Source: Polytrichum commune
Taxonomy: Eukaryota > Streptophyta > Polytrichopsida > Polytrichales > Polytrichaceae
NCBI GenBank assembly: GCA_950295325.1
Contig: OX485809.1
Coordinates: 23,138,144-23,202,143, forward strand
Length of the DNA stretch: 64,000 nucleotides
Direction of reading: 5' to 3'
Under the pieces are notes generated by a model that saw only the letters and a list, made by a program, of their open reading frames with translations, was not told the DNA's origin and ran no database searches. The translations under genes were made by a program, and so were the position numbers. The stretch's first letter is position 1, and each line of letters starts with the position of its first letter. Below, piece after piece: positions 47,002-58,839 of the stretch.

Positions 47002-50000
47002 ATGGAGATTCCGCAAGTGAGTGAGAAGTATCAGGCTATCCCAAGATGGAGGTCCACGGAATTCATGGCGTTTTCACCAGGTTCGGGAGGGTTAGGGGTA
47101 GTAGGAGTAGGAGGTCCAGAGTGCAAGTTTGTGGTCGACGAAAGCATTCTCGCCGATCTCATGGACTTGGACCCGTTAGGAGAGCAATTGGATGACGAGG
47201 AAACATGGCTGGGAACGAGTCCGCAGATGTCTGATTTTGCGTTAGCGTTCAGCTTGAGCGGCTACTCGCCGTTCCCACCTGCTTCCCCTGCGAACTCGTC
47301 ACAGGCTTCGATGCTGCACACTTGTCCTACTGGCCTCCAGTCTGTGGGCTCGGAGTTGCTGGAAACACTGCAGCAAGAGCTCAGCACTAGCCCGGTAGGC
47401 AGCTGCAACATCTCCCAGATGTTGCTGTCCGATCCGATGCTTGGAATGGACGAGGAGGACGAAGCTGAGGAAGGAAGTCCACCTGCGGCAGCTCATGTGT
47501 CCTTGCAGCAGTCATGTACTGAAGAGGGCGAGGAGAGGGAGAAGTTGGAGGAGAAGTTTGGGGGGTCAGAGGAGGAAGAGGAGGTGGAGGAGGAATTAGT
47601 GCAACCAGACGGCTCGAGGACCAAAAGCAGGGCGACGATGATGGCGAGAATGGTTCCTGCATCGTTGACGCCGTTGTCGCCATTGCGTGATCGGCTGGTG
47701 CAGGCGGTTCGGTTCATCGGTCGTCTACGGGTGGACACGCTGGTGCAGACATGGGTGCCGGTGTCCATCAATGGTGGCAACGAACGGGTGCTTTCAACTA
47801 GAGATCAACCCTACGTGCTGGAACGCAAGAATGACCAGCTGTGGCTCTTCCGCGCTGTGTCTGAGAGCTTCGAATTCCCAACTGAGGAAGGTGATGGGAC
47901 TTCTGTTGCGGGTCTGCCCGGGCGGGTGTTCGCGCGGAAGGCGGCGGAGTGGAGTCCCAATGTGCAGTTGTTCACCAGCCTTGAGTACCCGCGCTGGAAG
48001 GAGGCGCAGCGCTGCGACGTCCGCGCCTCCCTGGCGGTTCCCGTGCTAGACCCCATCTCCAACGCATGTGTCGCCGTTATCGAGCTCGTAGGTCGTGGCG
48101 AGAAGGTCCACTTTGGTCCCGACGTCGACGTCATCATTCGAGCTCTGCAGGTGCGCTCCCCTTCCCATTTGTTTGTTCACAATTGCCAGTTCTGTCTTCA
48201 CTGCGGTCGGTAAATTGGAACATCACCTGGTGTGGTTAAATCGTGAGCACTATTGCTATAGGAGTTCGTATCTAGTGGGAGGAAAACCTCCTGCTGTGGG
48301 TCCCCAACATAATAGCCGTTTCTACGTACATTAGAAGAGGAAAAAGAGACGGTCAATGGCGCCATCCCAGTTTTACAGACTGTACGCTTTTTTCTTTTGC
48401 AGGCTGTGAATTTGTTAACTTGCGATGCGTTGGAGTCACCGCCACTAGAGGTATTTCCACAGCACATTTGTGTATTTCCTTACAATGCATGACGTTCCTT
48501 GAAATCAGTTGCACGATTGTCGAAGACTCTACGTTGTGCATAGTAAAGAGTGGAATGGTTTGTAGGGAGTAAGAAGGCGCTCACTGTATGTGTCTTGGTT
48601 GGATGCTACAATAGTGGCGATCGCAGGGTAGGCAAGCGGCACTTGCCGAGATTGCGGAAGTGTTGACAGCTGTCTGCGAAACCCATAAGCTACCGCTCGC
48701 CCAGACTTGGGTTCCCGGAGGAAGCTGTGGTGGTACAGACGTCAAAACCCACAATGGCAGCAAGCGAGTGAGGCCTGAGATTGGAGGGAGCTGCATGAGC
48801 CTGAGGACAGGAGATGGTCCATGCTACGTGAGCGATGGACGCATGTGGGGCTTCCGGCGAGCATGCCTGGAGCATGGGATAAAGAAAGGTCACGGTGTTC
48901 CCGGCAAGGCCTTCGCGTCTAACCAACCCATTTTTGAATCCGATGTGAAAAACTATTCCAAGGATGAGTATCCGGTTTGTCACTTTGCCAAGTTGTTCGG
49001 TCTCGCGGCTACTGTGGCCATCCGACTACGAAGCATCCACACAGGGACCGACGACTACATCCTAGAGTTTTTTCTCCCTCCTCAATGTGAGGACAGCAAA
49101 GAGCAGCAGCTGATGCTCAATTCTCTTTCCATCACAATGCAACGCATTTGTCGAAGCTTACGCACCGTCACCGACCGAGAAGTGGAGGAAGAAGGGAGGA
49201 TGAGCGAGGACGGAAGCAGGGAGGGCCAACGCAAAATAATCAAATGTGAAGTCGAGGACGAAGAGGGCTTTGGTCCTCATACTCCTGTGATGAACCAAGA
49301 AGGAAAGTCATCACAAGATGACCTTCTGCTGCACCGGCCTCCTCTCCGGCAGTTGTCATCCCAGCAGCTTTCAGAGCTACAAGGTGGTGGCTCCCTGCAC
49401 CATCATGGGTCCAAGTGTCACCCCTCGTACCAATCGGACCACTCACCTGTGGACCGGGTACTTGGTATGGACAGGTTCGGCTGCTCCATCGGAGCTCAAG
49501 GTGCCGCAAACGAGAGGCGTAGACTTGACCGGAGGCGAGGAACATCGGAGAAGACGATCGGCCTTAACGTGCTTCAGCAGTACTTTGCAGGCAGCCTGAA
49601 GGACGCAGCGAAAAGCATTGGTGGTAAGCACCGGGAATTTTAAGTTTATGATTTAGTCTCCATGTGGATCAAAATGTGAATATATACGGAGCCATTCGTT
49701 GAAGGCAATGAATTGTTAACATATTGGTCGTGTACAATATTGCAGTGTGTCCAACAACACTGAAGAGGATATGCCGACAACACGGGATATCAAGGTGGCC
49801 ATCACGAAAAATCAACAAAGTAAACCGGTCTCTGAAGAAACTTCAGGGCGTGATTGATTCAGTGCAAGGCGCAGATGGTGCTCTTCGCATCAATGCCCTT
49901 ACTGGAGACATCACCTCCGGCGCTGCTGTTCCGAGAGATGATGGAACGATCTCATCACCCCGTGCAGGCAACTGGTCTGTCTCATGGGCGACACCACCCC

Positions 50001-50740
50001 AGCATGACTCCGATGCGAAGGAGCAGGGGCCACACTCCATTGTTCTTGCCTCAAGAGAGGAGCCCCTCACGAAGCAGGACCCGTGCTCTCCGGACACGGT
50101 GCTCCTGTCGAACCTACCCACACCTGCAGCCAAGGTTGATGAGCAATTGCATGCAGATGAGAACAGAGATGAGAGCTCATCTCCCAAGTGTGACCCTCGA
50201 GTGCACAACCGTGGAGCCGCACTGGCTGCACTAATGAAGGAAAGCAAACCCAACTGTAATGCTAATCCCACGGGAGGCAGTGCAGAGGGTTGTGTGTCAC
50301 TTGGTAACCATTCCAGCGAACGAGAGGAAGAGCGGTGCATCTTGTCAAGAGATTCACCGCATTTTGGATCTTCCTCCCAGCACGGAGTCAGCGACTGCAG
50401 CTCCCCAACATCCTCAGGAGGCCATGGCTCTGAGAAAACTGACTCCCCCAAGAAGAGGAACGTCGAGGACACTTCCACCATCACCGTGAAGGTCACGTAT
50501 GGGCTGGACACCGTGCGCTTCAAACTTTCCCCTGACGCATCCTTGCTCAACATGCGAGAGGAAGTTGGGCGAAGGCTGAAAGTTGCAGGCGAGGGATTTG
50601 ACCTCAAGTATCTCGACGACGACGAAGAGTGGATGCTGCTGGCATGTGACGCCGACTTGAAGGAAAGCATCGAAGTGATGCGCCTCTCCAACCGGCATGC
50701 CATGAAGCTCATGGTACGATGCAACACCAGCGCCTCCTAA
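47002..50740 (+). CDS. NLP: NIN-LIKE PROTEIN (NLP) RWP-RK transcription factor, 4 exons
   Basis: Coding exons 47002-48150, 48403-48450, 48627-49623 and 49746-50740 join in frame (1149+48+997+995 nt) to 1062 residues. The first in-frame ATG is 47002; an in-frame TAA lies at 46981. Order: Glu-rich acidic stretch (about 151-199), GAF-like N-terminal segment (about 226-399), second GAF-like segment (about 400-580, with [25 protein letters not shown] and DYILEFFLP), RWP-RK domain (about 705-756, RWPSRK at 748-753), PB1 domain (about 976-1058). PB1 keeps the basic Lys (ITVKV) and the acidic OPCA motif ([17 protein letters not shown]), so it looks able to form homotypic chains. In plants NLPs sense nitrate, accumulate in the nucleus and activate nitrate-responsive genes; that role here is inferred from family. 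Length is slightly above the usual 800-1000. No break is seen. GC content is far higher than in the flanks. Confidence 0.96.
48151..48402 (+). other. NLP intron 1
   Basis: 252 bp, phase 0. Donor CTGCAG^GTGCGC, acceptor TTTTGCAG^GCTGTG preceded by a T-rich tract. It interrupts the conserved RALQ/AVNL segment, which is restored exactly when the intron is removed. Confidence 0.93.
48451..48626 (+). other. NLP intron 2
   Basis: 176 bp, phase 0. Donor GAG^GTATTT, acceptor GATCGCAG^GGTAGG. Exon 2 upstream is only 48 bp (16 codons, [16 protein letters not shown]). The next exon opens with [18 protein letters not shown], matching the NLP family after the first GAF-like segment. Confidence 0.9.
49624..49745 (+). 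other. NLP intron 3 inside the RWP-RK domain
   Basis: 122 bp, phase 1. Donor TGGTG^GTAAGC, acceptor TTGCAG^TGTGTCC. It splits the codon for V732 between KDAAKSIG and [13 protein letters not shown], so the RWP-RK domain is only complete after splicing. Confidence 0.94.
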
Positions 50741-51190
50741 CGGTACACCACAAAATATTACAAATTGAAACCAGCTTCTCAACCCAATTCCTAGCTCTTA
50801 TTGGATATCAGGAGGAATTTTTCTCCGAAATAGAGGATTTCAATTCCACTTTACCTCTTGATGGTTGTTCCTCCTGATGTATTGTCGAATCAAAGCCGGA
50901 AGTTTTAGATGGGGTTGAGTTGAAAATTTTGCACTTGTTTTACTTAGGAGGCGCACATTGTCTCAGCGGTGTGCTCTAGTGGCAACACTTGCTGGACCTT
51001 CTCATATAAACGTGGCGTGTTTTGTATTCCACAGAACTATATGAGAATTTTCTGAATTTTGAGAAACTTCAAACTTGAGGCTAATAAATCCCAATTTTGG
51101 CGCGTGCGGTGGGATGGAAATGCCACCACCCTCTACGTTTATGCCCAGTCTGTGCTGTAACCACTCAAAAAGAAAAGAGAAATAAACATC
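50741..51190 (+). promoter_or_regulatory. 3' flank of NLP with candidate polyadenylation signals
   Basis: Base composition falls back towards AT after the TAA at 50738-50740. AATAAA hexamers lie at 51083-51088 and 51181-51186, a plausible 3' UTR of about 360-460 bases. Which one is used cannot be decided here. Confidence 0.4.
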
Positions 51191-51524
51191 GGTGAAGTGA
51201 CACCGACGTGAAAGGATCCGTTCGCAGCAGTATCACTTGAAACATTTATATAGATCAAGTCCACTTTCAGGAGGTTTGGATCTGCTCTATGAGATAGCCT
51301 GTGCATCTGTTCGCATCTCTCTTCAGTCGTCATTCTTATGCAATCCAAGTTGTGATGGTCTTCTCCGGAAAGCTGTGTTTTTGTCCCATGTGCTATCGGT
51401 TGCTGTGAAATGTATTCAGTGCAAAGAAATCAACACATCACGCACCTGTCAAACAAAGGCACCCTTTGAGATTTGTCAATTCATGCTTGAGGTAGACGTG
51501 TGTTATTCGGACACTTTTCTCTCT

Positions 51525-51790
51525 GCACCCAATTAGTGCGAGACGATTAGCAAATCCTACTTGTGCCCATAGCCATTTGTCTCACAATTATTGAAACTCA
51601 TGAATATCTTATTTCATTGTTAAAGTGAAGATTCTTGTGCTCATTAAATGGTCACATAACTCCCTTCAATTTTGTTGATTGTTGGGTCTAGAATTGTTAG
51701 CATGTTCTGAGAATGGAGTCCAATCTCTTTTAAACACATGTCTTTTGGTGGCAGTTTTAGATTCTCTTTTTAACACACGTCTACCTTACA
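51525..51790 (+). repeat. Dispersed repeat G, copy 4, downstream of NLP
   Basis: TTAGTGCGAGACGATTAGC, ATGAATATCTTATTTCATTG, AAGATTCTTGTGCTCATTAA, TGGTCACATAACTCCC, TTTTGTTGATTGTTGGGTC and CCAATCTCTTTTAAACACA; best preserved together with copy 1. It starts about 340 bases beyond the last NLP poly(A) candidate and marks the end of the gene island. Confidence 0.6.
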
Positions 51791-53159
51791 AAGGTTAACA
51801 GGTCATGGGCACTCCCCTGCGTCGAGGTTGAAGAGGAATATAACAGCAAAAAACTGGCTATGCGTTGCTAGTCAAAAGTTACTAGGGCAGTCAATCCCAA
51901 GCGGACACTGTTGAACCACTTACAAAGAACATTATTACAAACATGAATTTGAGAACATAGGTTTGCAAGGCAGGAATGTGAGCGAAAATGGAAAGGCACT
52001 ACAGAATACTGTGAATAATGTGGTCAAGAATCGATAAGAAGACACAAATATCTGAAGAACCAATACCTTATAATTGCAACATAATATTTTCTGTTCAGAA
52101 ATGTTGGTGCCGTTTGAATTGGACAGATGGAACCTGTCTCTATTCTTAATTGATGACAATGCATGTCTAATTTGTTTCCCAGCATGTTGACATTGTGGAA
52201 AAAGCAAAGCCTTGGGTATACAACGACTTGACATATAGTGGAGGTAACGACACAATTTTTGAAGATAATGTCATGGTTCATAATTTCTGGTACTAAATGA
52301 AGTGACCAGTTTGTCTTGTATATCCATGTCATTGGTAATTGAAGTGGATTATGATTCTGGATAAAGTTCTGGGTACTAATCGCACCAACAAAATGTTCAC
52401 TCATTTTTATCTAACAAATATGTAGTACAATGGTATATGCCAAGTATATAGCTGGCTTTCGTTTCGGAAATCCTTTCTCCACCTCAGGTATCATTAAAAT
52501 TGCTGGTTACCTGAAGGGGTGTTACACACAATCACCACATCCTTATCCCTCAAAATTAGAACAAAAGAAAGTAAACTACAACCATAAACGACCGAAATGA
52601 TGGTTCTGGGTGAACTCACTTTGACGCTTCGCTTTGGGACAAAGTCGACCATAAGAAAACCGGTCGCAAATTAAATTAGATTCCATGCGGCATGCCATGA
52701 GTCACACCACTGTCTCAAACGCTGTCACCTTCACCCATCTCGTGAATGATGCATTTAAAACTTCGTTCATTGGCAATAAGATACGTGGGTGTTATTCAGT
52801 TTGATTTTTCATGTTCTCCAACTTCCTTCTTTCATGCCAAAGAGACTTGGCCAAAGGGGACTCAGTTGAGGTGGAGAACGGGAGAGAACTCGAGGAGATG
52901 ATTTGAGTTCCGCACAAACCGAAAGCACCTTCAAACTCTACTCGAGACTCCTCTCTAGATCTTAATAGATCGATGCAAGTGTTCCTAATCTTCATCACAG
53001 CAAACGATTTACACTCACGTCGTAGCGTTGATCTACACAAGGAGCTCAACAACTTTTGATTTCACCACATGTGTAGCAAACAAAGTCCCATCACTTCCAT
53101 CAACTTGGCCATACACAACTCGTGCAACCTCGGAGGACAACAATCACATGTTAGTAGAA
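51791..53159. other. No gene recognised downstream of NLP
   Basis: Minus-strand ORFs at 51935-52255, 52024-52404 and 52792-53052 have no recognisable domain. At 53160 the composition changes sharply to C/A-rich LINE DNA. Confidence 0.5.
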
Positions 53160-54286
53160 GAAGAGGACAGATATTAGGAACCTGCACGGAGAAAATCCCT
53201 CCCCCCCCTTGTAACCTACTACACCCACCCTCCACCCCATACATACCACCTGCCCCCAACCCTCCCCACCTCCAACTCCGCTCCCCATGCCCAGACATCC
53301 CTCATCTATCCAACCACTATGGACACTCAAATGGGGCGCCAAGAAACACACATACACTTTCCATTGCCACTATAACTCTCCCAATATTACTACACCAAAT
53401 GTATACATCAAATACAACTTTCTCAACCCAGACAACTTATTATACAACCATAACCTTCTACTCATCACCAAACTATCAAGCCATATAAAATCCAAATCAA
53501 TATGTCATAAACTCTCGAATCTAATAACCAACACATAACAGAGATATATGCCACATCCTCCCCAACATCTTCATACCCCACTTCACCTTACAAATCCAAG
53601 AATGCAACCCAAATAAAGGCAATATCACAAATTGTCCCACAATACAAAGTGTTCCCCCCTTATTCATGACAATACAAGCCTCTTCCAGACAACTATCTCC
53701 AAAGAATGACTGTCGTGGCTATCATATCAATACACAACTTATAACACCTAACAACCACAACTCTCTCCACACCCCCACAAGATTGTGCGTCAATTTTATT
53801 GCTACTAATCAATAGATACATAAAACCACTTCCTCAATCGTAATCCAACCAACCCCATCCACACCACACCCTCCCCTTAACAATACTAAACAACGTAATC
53901 AATAGTTTCCACCTAACACACTCCTACTTCTCTAGCCCACTCACTTATGCCACATCATTCACAAAATACCACTCCCCACATGAATGAGATAAAATATTTG
54001 GCTCACTTAGCCTGGCCTTCTACACCAAATGGCAAGGAAACAATCTAGCCCATATATCAAATCCAACAACCAACCTAAAAGCCATAAAGTGGGCCCAACT
54101 AGTAGCCCACATTAACCCCCACTCATATACTATACTATCATCACACATGATGACTGGAACCTTCCCCAACTATTACCAAAACAAAGAAACACTTTTCATC
54201 CTCATAATCCTCATATCTTACACTCCACACCAAGCCCACATAACCACATTCCTACACTCACTACCCAATGCACTGACCGCCACAAG

Positions 54287-54290
<4 letters not shown>
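53160..54290 (+). mobile_element. LINE copy 1, upstream ORF2 remnant
   Basis: Very C/A-rich, G-poor DNA with many stops. At about 53900-54130 one frame reads THSYFSSPLT, KYHSPHE*DKIFG and FYTKWQGNN, matching THSYYSSPLT, QYNCPHNQDIIFG and HIHQNGK of LINE copy 2. This shows both belong to one family. No RT motif (FADD/YADD) was recognised. The copy is cut off at an (AC)n(AT)n tract and a pogo-like insertion; its 5' boundary near 53160 is a composition change, not a defined end. Confidence 0.6.

Positions 54291-54292
<2 letters not shown>

Positions 54293-54358
<66 letters not shown>
54293..54358. repeat. Compound microsatellite (AC)n(AT)n
   Basis: About 42 bases of AC followed by about 24 of AT, at the junction of LINE copy 1 and the pogo-like element. 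The AT part offers many TA targets for pogo-type insertion. Confidence 0.97.
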
Positions 54359-56037
54359 TTCTCCCTCTTTAGTATGACACGTTTGGGAAACACAAAAAAT
54401 GTTGTATTATCGAGGTGTCGTCTTCTCGTTAATATGATAAATGGCGTAAAATTGTCGTACTATCGAGGGAATACAAAAATATAAGCAATATGAGCTTAAA
54501 AATATATACAACGAGTTTAACCAATATAGATTGTATGACATAATAACTTATAACTCCAAACAAATACAAATATTCTCAAGAACTCTTAAAATAAGAGTTC
54601 AAAGATCTCTGGTGTTGCCTACCCAAGTTAGCAATTGTCATCTTATTCAAATTCCCTACTAGCTTTTGAAAACTAGTAATTTCATTAACATCAAATTGTA
54701 AAGACTTGTCTAATTAGACAACAATGATGCATGACATTTAGCATCACTAAGCTTTACTGTAGGTGGAGCAACATCATCCATATCTACTGAATGTAGACCA
54801 ACATTAAGATCAAAGCCTTGTGCATAATTGATTCCCAAAGTAGCATCGACCGACTCATCAATACTCAATTCTAGCTCAATAATATTATCCCCTTCCATCT
54901 AAATGTAGGTCTCGATTGACATCTCATCATCACCCAATCGCAATCTTGAAATCAGAGCACCAAGTTCATCTAAACCTTCTTGCATTCTATTCTTCTCCCT
55001 TTCATCAACTAGGGCAAGATCAACGTTCCATGTTGTAGGTAATATACACGCCATCCTCCAACAATTCATTACTATCTATGCATCCAACTCACTCCATACT
55101 TCATAACTCCACATGATAGCATGTCTGATGTTGGGCACCACCTTCCTTAAGTCCTTCAATGTAGCATCATCATCTTCTGATAAAACCCACTGCAAAAGTT
55201 TCTTGTACTTAATTTTGGAAGATGATATTATACCTTGATCCAAAGGTTGAACTTTGGGAGGAAGGAATACCAAAGCCATGTTGCTCAAATCCAAGGTTGA
55301 AAAACCATGAGACTTACCAACTTTGGCAGAGCTAATAGCATATGAAGATGCATTATCCAAAATCATAATCACCTTTCAATTTTGGCCTTTGAACTGATTG
55401 TTGAGCTGCAAAATCCAAGCTTCAAATATATCCCCCTTCATCCAAGCTATTTTATTTGAGTGCCACCGAACATACTCATGATACTACCACCTTCCAAAAC
55501 ATCGTGGTTGCTTAGACATATAAATCACAAGCAACTTCAACTTATCAGTCCCAGTTGAATTAACAACAAGAACAAGTGTTACATGCTCCTTCTATAACCT
55601 CTAACCCTTCACCTCCCCTTGTGCTAATGTTTTATTACGATGTGGTCTAAAATACCCTTCAGTCTCATTCATGTTGTAAATATCTTCAAGCTCATAATCT
55701 GACAAAAGAATAAGAAGGAAGCCACTCTAACCCTAACCAAGTCTACTCTACACTAGTAGCACTAATTATCATTAAATTCCCAATGATAAGTGAAGTTCCC
55801 AAGTAGTTCCCAAGTGAAAATGAATGTATTTTAGATGTACATAACATAGACGTAAGAAATTTTAGCATTCATTACCTCTTTAATATGACAAAATGGAGAT
55901 TCTAAATGTTGTATTATTGAGTGTCGTAGTCGTATAAAAGAGGGAGTTTTGAACTAGAAAGTTTGGTCGCCCAAAAATGTGTCGTAATATCGAGGGTGTC
56001 GTATAAACGAGTGTCATACTAACGAGGTTAGACTATA
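54357..56037 (-). mobile_element. pogo/Tigger-like (Tc1/mariner) element
   Basis: It contains a dead pogo-type transposase on the minus strand and related ends. The right end (read on the minus strand) is CTAACCTCGTTAGTATGACAC then ATACGACACCCTCGATATTACGAC; the left end is CTCCCTCTTTAGTATGACAC then GTTGTATTATCGAG. Alternating TATTACGAC/CTCG blocks resemble plant pogo-like termini. It lies between LINE copy 1 parts, next to an AT dinucleotide tract, consistent with TA-targeted insertion. Exact borders are uncertain. Confidence 0.7.
54690..55700 (-). pseudogene. pogo/Tigger-like DDE transposase, inactivated
   Basis: Read right to left: YNMNETEGYFRPHR (about 55650-55685), VTLVLVVNSTGTDKLKLLVI, KQPRCF, NKIAWMKGDIFEAWI, MILDNASSYA (about 55345-55372) and FLPPKVQPLDQGIISS (about 55225-55275), the conserved order of Tigger/jerky DDE_1 transposases. 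The first catalytic Asp of the family (DET) is Asn here. Several stops and a frameshift near 55375 break the frame. The last part (54710-54898) is an acidic tail. The DNA-binding N-terminus was not found upstream of 55700. Confidence 0.85.
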
Positions 56038-56040
56038 TCA

Positions 56041-56260
56041 CCAACATTCCAAAACGTGACACACCACCCTTTCATCACCACCCCCACCCCCAACACATAC
56101 CACCCCACTACCTCAAAAATAACCAACATCCTCTCACTAAGATACCCGCCCACACAATCACATTATATGGACGGCTCATTCACACTAGCTAATGGTCAAG
56201 GAGATAGAAACCTCGGGGAGTTCACTAGACATGTATATATGTATACACGTGCGTGACAAG
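56041..56260 (+). pseudogene. LINE copy 1, RNase H N-terminal piece
   Basis: LINE-type C/A-rich sequence resumes after the pogo-like element. One frame ends in HYMDGSFTLANGQGDRN, the RNase H first-Asp motif (compare IYSDGSF in copy 2). The frame then runs into AT-rich DNA near 56260, so the domain is interrupted. Confidence 0.55.
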
Positions 56261-57224
56261 GGTATTTATTCACGGGGTATTTAATTATCCATCCTTAATT
56301 TTTGTACCGTATTATTATATAATTTGCTAATTTCTTGTTTTCTAAATGACCCTATAATTACTTTTAAATTTGATGAAGCTCTAATTTTAAGCTAGGTATG
56401 TTCATTATAATTATTTGATTTTGCTCCAAAGGGTTTAACAACATTCAAAGTACTAAGTCACCAAAATCCAAGGCACAACAAGGTTTTACATTAAGAGTAT
56501 TCATAAACAGTTTCAAACAACAAAATCAGCCCATGTTCCTCAATCAAGTTACACGCATAATTAAACACAACGTTACTGAGTGTAAAAAAAAAAAATTAAA
56601 ACACCAACAACAAAGCAAGCAAAAATAGGGTCCATGCAATAATGTAGAAGGGTATAGAGTTATTATTACAACATCCTGCTTGAAGCAGACAGACACAAGA
56701 TCAACCAGAACTCCTCTAATTTATCTTGAGAAATTGTTTCTAGCATTTAAAAATACTAGCAAAATTGTTCATAGCAAATGAAAGATGTCATGTTCATCTT
56801 GCAAAACAATTCCTAGCTTTTAAGAACACTAGTATATAATCAACAAATAATGCATGCCTTTAATCCTAAACCCAAGAATCTGTCATTCGCCCTCATCAAT
56901 CTTTCATCCCATTTTTTCAACTGAATTGACGTAGTTTTTCATCCAAAATCTTCCCGCCTCTAAACACAAAGGACACCCTATTTAAAAAAAAACCTAGGAT
57001 CCTTAAATCCTACGGTATATTTTTACAAATATTTTTAAAATATGCGTTATTTGTATCAAGCCTATATTATTTATAATACAAATGTTATCATACATACTCA
57101 CCTATATTACTTCTAAGAAAATTCTAAATTTTTCCCTTTGTGAATATAAATTACCCTATATTTTCCCGCACGTTGTTTTCTAATATTATCGCAGTGAACT
57201 CCCTGAGATAGAAACATAGTAAGC
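56261..57224. other. AT-rich insert splitting the LINE RNase H region
   Basis: Composition changes from C/A-rich to A/T-rich at both edges, and LINE coding similarity stops before and resumes after it. No TIRs or target duplication were recognised. ACCCTATATTTTCCC-like words and TTCTAAATTTTTCCC near 57120 are reminiscent of 63890-63940 in reverse orientation. Confidence 0.5.
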
Positions 57225-57830
57225 TCATGCATATTCAACACACCATTAGCTATTAAAATTGTTAAACTCCGTGGCTTACCCAAATATCCTAAGGGCCGAA
57301 CTATATGCCTTACTACTAACAATAGAACATACTAAAAAACTCATCATAGACACCTTCATCTTCACCGACAACCTTAACAATTATATACCTCTTATTAAAT
57401 CACATAAGACACCCCTTTTCCCAATATAACCACCCTAACAACTACTCACTGCCTCGTCGTAGATGCCATCAGGACCTCCATCATAACATCGCCGTCAAAA
57501 AAGTTAGAGCACACTCAAATATAGTTGGAAATGACAAAGTCGATAAGCTAGCTAAACAAGGAGCACTTGAACCATGATCTTGACCACCCTTTTTCATCAC
57601 ATTGGCCACCAAACTCCATATTGGTCAGCAATACCCCCAACCTCTACACAACATGATGGCTTAGTACACAACCTCAAAAGCTACATTGAAACAAATTGCA
57701 AAAGCGCTCTCATATCAAATGCCACAAACACAATACCAAACGTTAATAAATGGCTAACCAATGAAAATATTCACCCGAAATGGTTTAACCTTCTCTAGGT
57801 AGCACCTTGGATCACAAACACCCAACTCAC
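57225..57830 (+). pseudogene. LINE copy 1, RNase H remainder and connector
   Basis: ILRAELYALLLTIEHT (catalytic Glu), FIFTDNLNN (second Asp) and VRAHSNIVGNDKVDKLAKQG (His...Asp) appear in order but in shifting frames, giving an RNase H core whose N-terminal piece lies at 56160. Downstream are GHQTPYWSAIPPTSTQHDG and NVNKWLTNENIHPKWF (to 57798). The frame changes show it is dead. Confidence 0.7.
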
Positions 57831-57879
57831 ACAAACCTTTGATTCTAGTATGGTAGATACCTCATAAACTACCATCAGA

Positions 57880-58510
57880 AACATGTCCTCATACAAAATA
57901 TCTCAACAATTTGTAACCTATGCCCACTGAAACAAATTTAAACAACAACTACCTACACCTCCTCTCATGCTACACAAATAAACACATAAACAACCTCCGC
58001 ACTAACCGACATAACAAAGCAATCCACGCAATAGCCAACACACTACTGACACACCCTACCACAAAGATGCTTCACATTTATAAACGTGGGAAACTCAACA
58101 AATAAACACCTAAAAACATCATACCACCATGGCTCCTCCCCTATTTTTGCTACCTCCCATGTTGCAAGTGCCTTGCACTATTGCGCCTCGATATACTATG
58201 AATCATTGGAGCAACACCTATGGTCAAACCCCCATTCCCACCAAACCCCAACCTAAAAATCCAACTCTTTGAATTTACATACTGCAACGATAGATTCCCC
58301 TTGGAAGTCACAAGAAGAAAACTTGATGAACACACTGTACTCCTCCCATTATTTTACCAACAAGGATGGAAAGTCCTCCCACCCATAATCATACCAACTA
58401 GAACTTGTGGCACCATGCACATCCCAACCACCAAAAGCATCACACTCCTTGCAATCCCTACCCAAAAAATCACACACTCACGGATACCCTCTCATAAATC
58501 TCCATCAGAT
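57880..58510 (+). pseudogene. LINE copy 1, zinc knuckle and C-terminal endonuclease-like segment
   Basis: CNLCP is followed, after a frame change, by YLHLLSCYTNKHINNLR, NRHNKAIHAIANTL and PPWLLPYFCYLPCCKC (57900-58170), a Cys/His block like that of copy 2. Then LLRLDIL, a stop, and FEFTYCNDRFPLE, GWKVLPPIIIPTRTCGTMH (58255-58430). The C-terminus is truncated and diverges before a poly-A tract at 58533. A poly-A/C-rich tail follows to about 58640. Confidence 0.7.
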
Positions 58511-58839
58511 ACTTCACACACATCATGCTCAACAAAAAAAAAAAAAAATCAAAAAAAATCAAATGTCCATCTCATTAGACTAATCCTAATCACCACCACC
58601 CCCCCCCCCCCATCATGCACATCCTATACGTACTAAAATTAACCAACCCAAAGTCCACCTACCAAAAATAAGTAGCAACCCCCTCCCCCCTTCCCCCCAA
58701 TGTTCATCTGAACATGACTATGAGAGGGTGAACGGACGTAGCACGTTGTTGTAAAAACCACAAATGTTATTTATTTATTATTTATCATTTATATTATGTT
58801 CACCAACTTCTATTGATTAGGCTATAGAACAACACTAAA

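Noticed and set aside
47299-48137. Several ORFs on both strands within NLP exon 1
   Set aside because: All overlap the domain-bearing frame and lack motifs; shadows of a GC-rich exon.
49843-50727. 294-codon open frame on the minus strand
   Set aside because: It is antisense to NLP exon 4, which has clear RWP-RK and PB1 domains. Its product has no domain, and its openness follows from the GC-rich codon use of the real exon.
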